Shown piece after piece: positions 57,086 through 64,000 of a stretch of 64,000 nt of DNA (the stretch's first letter is position 1; the number at the start of each line of letters is the position of its first letter). A program made the translations under genes and the position numbers. Source of the DNA: Paraphaeosphaeria minitans (taxonomy: Eukaryota; Ascomycota; Dothideomycetes; Pleosporales; Didymosphaeriaceae); assembly GCA_015832175.1 (NCBI GenBank), contig WJXW01000001.1:5022001-5086000 (forward strand), in the 5' to 3' direction. A model generated the notes under the pieces. That model saw only the letters and a list, made by a program, of their open reading frames with translations. It was not told the origin of the DNA and made no database searches.

Positions 57086-59690
57086 TAGGAGATTAATATT
57101 AGCACCTTACGTTACCTTATAATTACTTTCGCCTGCTAGTTCGCCAGCTCTAAGATGCTTATTTAGGAACTTACTAAAAAGATTGTAGATAACATTATAA
57201 ATAAGGTGGAGGCTAAAGTATAAGAAATGTAGGCTAGGCACTTACCTAAAATAGCCTACGTAGTATACGCACTTAATGTATTAAAGATATTTACTTACTT
57301 ATTTAATAATATAGAGGTATACTTTAAAATGTCATAGAAATAGTATTACGCTATTTATTTTGGCTTAGTAAAAGCGTAGCTAAGTCTTAACTATTATAAG
57401 AGTATTATAGCTACTACTTAATAGTAGAATACTAAAAGAAGCAATATTAATCTCCTATAACTATTATAAGAGAACTTTAGATGTAACGCCTAATTTAGAG
57501 GTATATAGAAGGCCGCCCTATTAGCTATTTTTATAGGCGAAAGTGTAGTAGTATATATTATAAGCACTAGAGCTAGTAAAAGTCTTCTCTTTATACTACT
57601 AGCCTGCTATCTAGGCTATAGGCAGAGCCTTATAATAGTGCCACTCGCAGCTTTGTGTATAGATATACTTTAACACTATGTAACTCTGCGTATACGTGCT
57701 ATAGTATAGAAGTAGGGCTTATATAATAAGTAGGCGGCTATTATACTTATAACTCTAGAGAATATGGCTAGCGACAGTTTCTAGGCTTATGTACGTAGGC
57801 AGAAGTTGTTAGGCGTACTAGAGTAAATAGTAGTAGACGAATTTTACTATATTATTCTTCTTAATATAGTATACTACCCTTATCTCTATAACCTATATTA
57901 GTTAATATAGTACGAAGTCCCTCTAACTTTACTTACTATAACCCTATCTCTAGATAATTAGCACTAAGCGTTTTAATTACTAGGCCTCCCTACAGATATA
58001 AACCTTTACAGGGAATCTACACCTTATAGTAATATCTAATATAAGGTCTATAGCGTCTCACTCTTAATAAGCACCATAATAATAGACATAGTAGAGTATA
58101 TATAACGGGCTCTATAAAAATTTAAGAAGGTTCTTATCTATATTAACTTTGTTTTAATAGTAGATACCTTAGCCTAGGGCCTAGACTGCTTAAGATACCA
58201 CAGCTAAATAGAAGAGGGCGAAAAGGGAATAAGCTTAGACCTATTCTTATAATAATTAAAAGGCGCTATAATTGCGACTAGCGCATTAATAGAAGGCCTC
58301 TATGTCCTAGACATCTAGGCAGTTATTAGGTTCACTCTACTAGCTAGTCTAATTAGCCTTATGCAAGAATTTAGTAGGGTTACCTAGGACTAGGAACCTA
58401 GCACTATACGCCTAGTGCTTAGTAAGTAAGTCCTAAATATACACTTTAATAAAGCTAGTTAGGATGCTTAGCTGGCTGTACTAGCCTACGTATAGGACCT
58501 TACCTACTAACTAGTCTACTATTGCAGTATTATTAATTGTTATCTTAATAGTAATAAGATAAGGAAGATGTATAAAGTATCTAAGTAGGCTTATAATATA
58601 TACTTAGACTTAATTTACTTTCTATCTAATTTATCCTACGTACAAAGTTTATTAATTACACTAGGAAGACTCTAAGGTGTAGTAAAGGGGCTGCTGCAAA
58701 ACATACCTTTAACACCTATTTAGGCTAGATACGATGCAAACTCCTTACTAGCCTATATAATAGGTACCTAGAGTAGTGACTATTATGTTCTATTATTTAG
58801 AAAACGCCTATTATCTCTAACACCTAGTTAATTAACTAGGCTAGCCAGCCTACAAACAGATCTAGGTCTCCTTCTAATATATATAGGAACTATGTTAGGT
58901 TCCCTTACTAAATATTTATTTATTCTTAGTTAGTTTTTCTCTAGCTCCCTAGTCGCTATGCTAATTATATACATAGTAAACCCACATTAGAAGGCACTAG
59001 CCACGCCTTTTAGAGCAGCCTACTAAGAGAGGGAGCTAGACTTCTTTTAATATAGGATAGAAGAGGCTAGGAAGAGAAGAGGTAGGATCTTTAAGGAAGA
59101 GATACTAGCTTGTCTTAAATACTAGAGACTTTACTGTGTGGCTTACTCTATTAAACAGAAGCCCTTTAACTATAGTTAGGATTAATATGCTATTGTTACT
59201 AGACAAAAGATAACCTACTTAGGGAATACTATTATATCCTATTGCGTTTGGATAGGAAACAAATAGGGTAAAGGTAATTACTAGGCCTACCTTCTCTTAG
59301 TAAATTGCTGCCCTAGGTAGCTTATACTAGAATTTAACTAGGTTTAAACAGGACTATTAAAAGACGCTTTATATATTAATAAATTCGCTATTTAAGATAC
59401 GTAGGCGATCCTATAGAATAAGTGCCTAAAGGCGAAAGAGCTATAGAGTTGTAATATTAAAGTAATTAAGGGTAAGGACTAGGATCCTAAGAGTACTAAT
59501 GTATTCTAGCAACACTTTATTAGTGTTGTTAATTTTAGTAATAACTATAAGGTGGGAAGGATTATTCTTAGCCTTAACTAGCTAATACAGACCTACTATA
59601 TGTCTAAGCGCTATACAGAGTTATAGTAAGACTACCCTAGCTAGGGAGCTAGTAGAACCCCTTCTATAATACTAATTTAAATATAATACA
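57085..59690 (+). pseudogene. RecQ-type DNA helicase remnant
   Basis: One plus-strand frame continuous with the upstream region. A Q-motif-like entry near 57490 (FRGIQKAALLAIFIGES). Walker A at 57566-57583 reads TRASKS, from TGAGKS by G-to-A changes. Motif II at 57836-57847 reads DEFY (DEFH family). Motif V from 58274 reads ATSALIEGL. Motif VI near 58364 reads QEFSRVT, stop, D (family QEFGRVGRD). The C-terminal region runs to about 59680. RecQ helicases unwind DNA 3'-5'; fusions with OrsD-like regions are known from subtelomeric fungal genes. Walker A and motif VI glycines are lost, and stops are frequent. D1 lacks this half. Confidence 0.82.
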
Positions 59691-59999
59691 GACATAATAA
59701 TAGAAGGTTTAAAGTAGGTGACGTATACTATAGGACTAAAGGAAATATAAGAATCTATATCTATTACATAGGGCATAAGTAAGGTAAATTAGGGGGAGAG
59801 GCTGTCTTATAAACATATTAGGGTTTAAAATAGAATAGAAGAGCGTTAGGCACGCGTTTAGTATAAGCAGAAGTGTATTTACGACCCCTAGTAATAGTAA
59901 TTAAATATGTTATAAAAGGAAATAATACTAAGCTAAAAAGACTACTCTTAAGGTGTAAATATATCTACTAGGCTTAGCTATAGTAAGTAGGCTGGTATA

Positions 60000-61700
60000 A
60001 GCTTAGTATTACCTTTACCCTTATTATCCTTACTATTCTTGCCCTCCTTACTCTTATTTTTACCTTTACCTTTCTTGCCCTCCTTGCCTTTCTTACCCTT
60101 TTTACCCTCCTCGCTCTCCTTTTTACTATTAGTAGCCTCCTTTATCTACGTAGGCAGCGTAGGTGTAACTACCTTAATAAGTAGTATATTCTTATTACTA
60201 ATAGGCTTACTCGCTAACCTATCTATGCCTAACTACACACTTAGCCTCTAGCTTATTTAGTATACCTCTAGGTTAACCTTCTTTACTACCTTTAGCTAGA
60301 GGTTTTATTCTCTAACGCGCAGCGTCTACTCTACCTACTTATAAGTAATATTACTAGGAATTAGGCATAAGAAGCCCTAGTTAAGGGTTTTAGTAGTATT
60401 ATACTACTAAGTGGCTTAGTTTAGGCGTAGCTTCTATACGTTCTGCGCTAACGTAGGCAGCTTATAGCTAAGAGGTATAACTATTTAAATAAGTATAGTA
60501 ATAGTTCTACTATTATATTACTTAAGCAGCACTTTTTCTACTACTAGCTTAGCTATCTTATTAGCGTAGGCACGCCTATAGAAGGCTATTACCTAGTAGT
60601 ACTTAATATATATAGCTGCTACGCGGCACTTATAGTGCTTAACTAAATAGTGTGTAGTAGTAAAAGTTTTATCTACCGCACTCCTAGGTATGTAGAATAT
60701 AGCCTATGTTACCTATATAGTACCTGCTTTACCCACTAGTAATACCCCTAGCTGGCTAGAAATAGGGAAGGGGCTACTATAAGAGCGCTAGATAGAGAGG
60801 AAAGTAGTAGCGTGTTACTATATAGTTTTATTACTAAGTAACTATGCGTAATTTAGTATATAGGTAGTAGTTACGTAGGGGCTAGTAGCTATAGTTATTA
60901 GGTTACGCCTTTTACCCTTATTATCTTCCTTCCTAATGTTTTACTTAAGAATCTAAGTAATATTAGGCTTATCTTCTAGCGTAATACTATTATAAGTATT
61001 AACTTCTACCTAGCTAGCGTTTAGGGGAGGGTAAAGTAGACCTAGCTTAACTACCTTCCTACGCTACTAATAGGCTACCTACTTATATTAGTAGTCCTAT
61101 TCTGCGCAGTAGTTATTATAGGTTATCGCCCTAATATAGGTAAGTAACACCTAGGACGCCTAGCTTTGCGTAGAAGAGAGACAGAATAGTAGTTAGGAGT
61201 AGACCTACTTAGTAAGTAAAGAAGTAGAAGTAGAGATAAAGGGCTACTGCGTGCGCCTTAAGGAGGGCTCCTAGGCTAAAAGAGACACCCTACTTAGGTC
61301 TTTAACGTTGTTATTATTAGCGTTCTAATAGTTAGGATTTATAGTAAGTTACTAGGTAGTAGTAACAAGACATTACTATATATTATTAGGTAGTGTATTA
61401 GGGGGGAGTATTTAGCAAATTAGACTAATAGTAAATAGAAGCGATAGAGCGATTAGGACTAGCTTATAGTAGCTAGCGTTATTAGGAAGTAACTATCTAG
61501 TGCTATAATAGGGGGTTTATAAGCTTTATAAGTATAGTAGGATAGTAAGCTAGCGTACAAAGAGTTGTTTATACGCTTTATTAGGGGGGTTATAACTAAA
61601 GTTATAAAGAACGCGACTTTTAGCAGCTAGGAGAAAGCTATAGGGGCCACTATTATAGTAAGTAGTAGCATTCTTAAGGACAGCTATCTAATATATATTT
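60000..61700 (-). pseudogene. Unrecognised minus-strand remnant with Lys/Gly-rich tract
   Basis: Minus-strand frame with IDRLASKPISNKNILLIKVV followed by KEATNSKKESEEGKKGKKGK and KGKNKSKEGKNSKD (60010-60180). Further upstream on that strand (60200-61700) coding-like stretches appear in more than one frame. The plus-strand hydrophobic ORF over the same bases is its mirror image. A basic tail could bind nucleic acid; no family recognised. 59690-60000 and 61700-61950 show no gene. Confidence 0.38.
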
Positions 61701-61959
61701 AAGTGGGAAGCAGCAGGTAAGATAAAAAGAGGTAGAATAGAAAGTAGTAGGTAGGGAAGATATAGTAACGTGCTAAGTATCTATACTTATGCTCTACTAT
61801 ACATTTATAACCTACGCGCTGTTATAATTAACACTTATAATACTGCCAAAGTATTTAAACTAATAGTAAATACGTAAACTAAGGTAAATTAACTTAACGT
61901 AAGCTAGTATTAAGTAATAGTAATTTATAATTATTAAAGTAAAACACTCACTTCCGTGA

Positions 61960-64000
61960 TTCTTTCTAGATCCACTAATTTAGATCACGGGATTCTTGCC
62001 AAGAGGCTCGTTTCTTTTGTATATAGTCTGCCCTTTTAGCATCCTTTCCTACAATCAGCTCTTTGTATTCTTTACAACTCTACTCCTAAATATCCTATAA
62101 TAGTTTGAGCCCTTTTTACTACAACAGTTATAAGCCTAGCGCTTAGAACGTAAGACAATTCTCCCTACCTACTTAGCAACGCTCAAATTATTATATAACA
62201 CTCTATTTAGAACCTCTCTATAATACAACCCCTCTATTTCTAATCACAAAAATTGTTAAAATAGCAGAAGTACAGCTTGTTAATCGCGCTAGCTAGCCCT
62301 ACTAGTTTATCCAGCTTTAATTCTAAGTAAACTTAAAAGGAATCTAGAACTAAATTAACCTAAAGGCGATTAACGCTCTAGCAATTAATTACGTAAAGCC
62401 AGAACAACCTCCGCTCCTACAGAAACTATTACTAATTGCGGATACAGCCTCTATAGCGAGTATTTAATTATACAAAGCAGAGCTTACTAAGTATAAAATA
62501 GATAAGGAGAGCTTTCCTTTATAAATAGCAGAATATAGAGCAGCAGTTTTAGACTAGCAAGCAGACTATACTAAGATACAGAATCTCTAGACTTAGGTAA
62601 ACGCTATAGTGTCGCCTAATCTACTTACTCCTGCCATAATCACTCTAGTTAATACACGCTAAACTACGCTTTAGTCCCTAATTTAACTCTTAAAGGAAGA
62701 TCTCGCACTAAATAAAAAAGCTACACAGAATAATATTTAAGCTTTATACTACGCTTATCTTAAGAAGGCCAAGTAGGTAAGACAAAGTCCTAAGACCTAG
62801 TTTAAAGAGTAGCAGCTCCTCTATTAAAAAGCAAAGACCTACTTAATTAGCAAAATTAGCAGACCACTTACTACCTAAGATTTCTTAGATGTAATCGCCG
62901 CGCGTATAGCACTAGATTAGGCCTAATTAATAAACTAACAGCTAATCTAGAATAAGACGCTAGGACAGAATTAGATCACGCTAGATAATCTAGGGAAGGT
63001 ATTTTTAGCGCTTGTCTAGGAGCATTCAATCTAATCCAGTTCCAATAAAACAAGTGGGGTATTCGCCACTTTTAATAGATTATTAAGACAATCTACTAAC
63101 TCTAATAGTTCTAGTTCGTCTAATCAGACAAAGAAACAACCAAACTGTCCCTATAAGCCCTATGCTTATAGGTGAAAACTAATAAAGTGCTAAAGACTTT
63201 AAACCGCGATAGCTAGATTACCCTAGAATAGAACATTGTTATTTAATCTCACTAATAAAGAAAAATTAGAGATTCTTAATTAACTTAAGTAGCCTAAGTG
63301 GTTAAACCTTCATAATGTAATCACAAAGGCAGGATAGAACAAGAAACAATCCTCCACTAAGACTATTAAGTATCCTAGTAGTATTACTACTACTCTACTA
63401 AACCTATTTAATCTGCCTACAGACAATAGAGCATTGGGTGTCTACTCTACTCTACATTCTAACGCTCATCCTCTGTTAGAATATATAATACTAGACAGTA
63501 CTACAGCAGTTCACCTAGTTAACAATTGCAAAAGACTTATTCCTAGAACGTTTTAATTATTAAATAAGAGTGTAGAGGTAAGTACACAAAGCCTCCTAAT
63601 CTTAGGAATTAGTAATAGACTAATTAAGAACGCTTTGCATAGGAAAAATAAAAGATTTACAGAAAATCTGCTACTCTAAAGAGTAAGAGTAGTAGAAGGC
63701 TTTTATGTAAATATTATATTAGAAGCTCTTTTAAAGAAAGCAAAGATTTAGTACCTTAGTTTAGATTACACTTTTAGGATTAGAAGCCTAGAACAAAGCG
63801 TTATTTTAGTAGACCTAAGATGCGAGCATAACCTTACTTTCCTATAATATAAGCTAATCTGCTCTTGTCTAATTATTATAAGTGTGACCACTAAAGGATC
63901 ATCCTAGGTTAATATTAAGAGATTAGATTCTAAGGACCTCTAGCACCTTTAAGTAGGGCATATAGGAAGTAGAGCCCTATAAGCTCTAGTAACTACAGCC
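61960..64000 (+). mobile_element. E: Ty1/Copia retrotransposon, 5' part
   Basis: Starts after unrelated sequence near 61950 and continues past the window. CA dinucleotides are clearly commoner than in the rest of the window, so RIP is milder. An inverted repeat CCGTGAT/ATCACGG (61956-61989) lies at the beginning. The LTR end is not identifiable from one copy. Confidence 0.72.
62270..64000 (+). pseudogene. Copia gag-protease-integrase start, degraded
   Basis: Gag about 62270-63200, with LKEDLALNKKAT, ALYYAYLKKAK, LDVIAARIALD, TLDNLGKVFLALV and a Ser/Asn linker near 63100. A Cys/His-like patch lies at 63135-63195 (NCPYKPYAYR...LIKC, Tyr where Cys/His is likely). The protease motif at about 63488-63510 reads ILDSTTAVHLVN (family DSGA). 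A pre-integrase domain at 63935-63990 reads HL, stop, VGHIGSRAL (family WHLRxGH). In-frame stops are TAA/TAG/TGA. Copia order gag-PR-IN, as expected before RT. Confidence 0.78.

Larger units (their letters stand above)
52500..59690 (+). mobile_element. D2: repeated element carrying an OrsD-RecQ type gene
   Basis: 52500 to about 57085 is repeated as D1. It starts with CTAATATTGTTAGGAC and the 33-bp minisatellite, then about 1.9 kb without a recognisable domain (52745 to about 54690; both strands read with TAA/TAG only), then the OrsD-like region and a RecQ helicase. No terminal inverted repeat or LTR was found, so the element class is open. Telomere-linked helicase repeats are one possibility, inferred only. 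Confidence 0.6.

Noticed and set aside
60039..60251. 70-codon plus-strand ORF with Leu/Pro-rich hydrophobic start
   Set aside because: It mirrors the Lys/Gly-rich minus-strand frame: AAG/GGC repeats read as CTT/GCC on the other strand. The hydrophilic minus reading is more protein-like.
1..64000. tRNA, rRNA or intact host genes
   Set aside because: No cloverleaf with conserved A/B boxes, no rRNA-like conserved stretches and no intron-containing intact frame were noticed; a dedicated scan was not possible here.

Overview
This window is a gene-poor block of nested, mutationally degraded transposable elements from a filamentous ascomycete (Pezizomycotina); the genus cannot be resolved. Evidence: CpA/TpG dinucleotides are strongly depleted and TpA enriched while CpG survives, repeat copies differ almost only by transitions, and nearly every coding frame carries TAA/TAG where Gln or Trp is expected. 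That is the signature of repeat-induced point mutation (RIP). I see no intact protein gene, tRNA, rRNA or CRISPR array, so coding features are given as pseudogenes.

Families (names are mine). A = Ty3/Gypsy chromovirus with gag, protease, RT, RNase H, integrase and a C-terminal chromodomain: A1 (1930-8638, minus, complete), A2 (12922-15575, plus, 3' part), A3 (43535-50240, plus, complete), A4 (18083-18700, minus fragment). B = a second Gypsy family with 192-bp LTRs: B1 (1-1929 and 8639-12921, minus), B2 (30317-32757 and 39900-42256, minus, 5'-truncated), B3 (32758-39894, plus, complete). C = a 2.2-3.1 kb LTR element without RT: a tandem C0/C1 (15576-18082) and C2 (20336-23423). D = a large element with a 33-bp minisatellite, a long C2H2/OrsD-like coding region and, in D2 only, a RecQ helicase: D1 (18699-26370, interrupted by C2) and D2 (52500 to about 59690). 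F = an unrecognised gene split by A3. E = the start of a Ty1/Copia element (about 61960-64000).

Layout. 1-18.7 kb: A1 sits in B1 (target duplication AATAC), B1 in A2, A2 in C0, and C1 abuts A4. 18.7-26.4 kb: D1 with C2 inserted (duplication TATAT). 26.4-30.3 kb: unrecognised degraded sequence. 30.3-42.3 kb: B2 with B3 inserted in opposite orientation (duplication GTGGT). 42.4-43.1 kb: a twelve-unit 62-bp minisatellite. 43.2-52.5 kb: F interrupted by A3. 52.5-59.7 kb: D2. 59.7-61.9 kb: unrecognised sequence with a Lys-rich minus-strand frame. 61.9-64 kb: Copia.

The less obvious signals are: (1) both Gypsy families have a sequence just inside the 5' LTR that is the reverse complement of a short LTR segment about 30 nt downstream of a TATA box, the layout of Tf1-type self-primed reverse transcription; (2) both families carry a protein-like frame antisense to gag-pol between integrase and the 3' LTR; (3) chromovirus LTRs share one R-U5 block but have three unrelated U3 blocks, each with its own tandem repeats; (4) D2 preserves a RIP-damaged RecQ helicase fused to an OrsD-like region, the gene type found near fungal telomeres.
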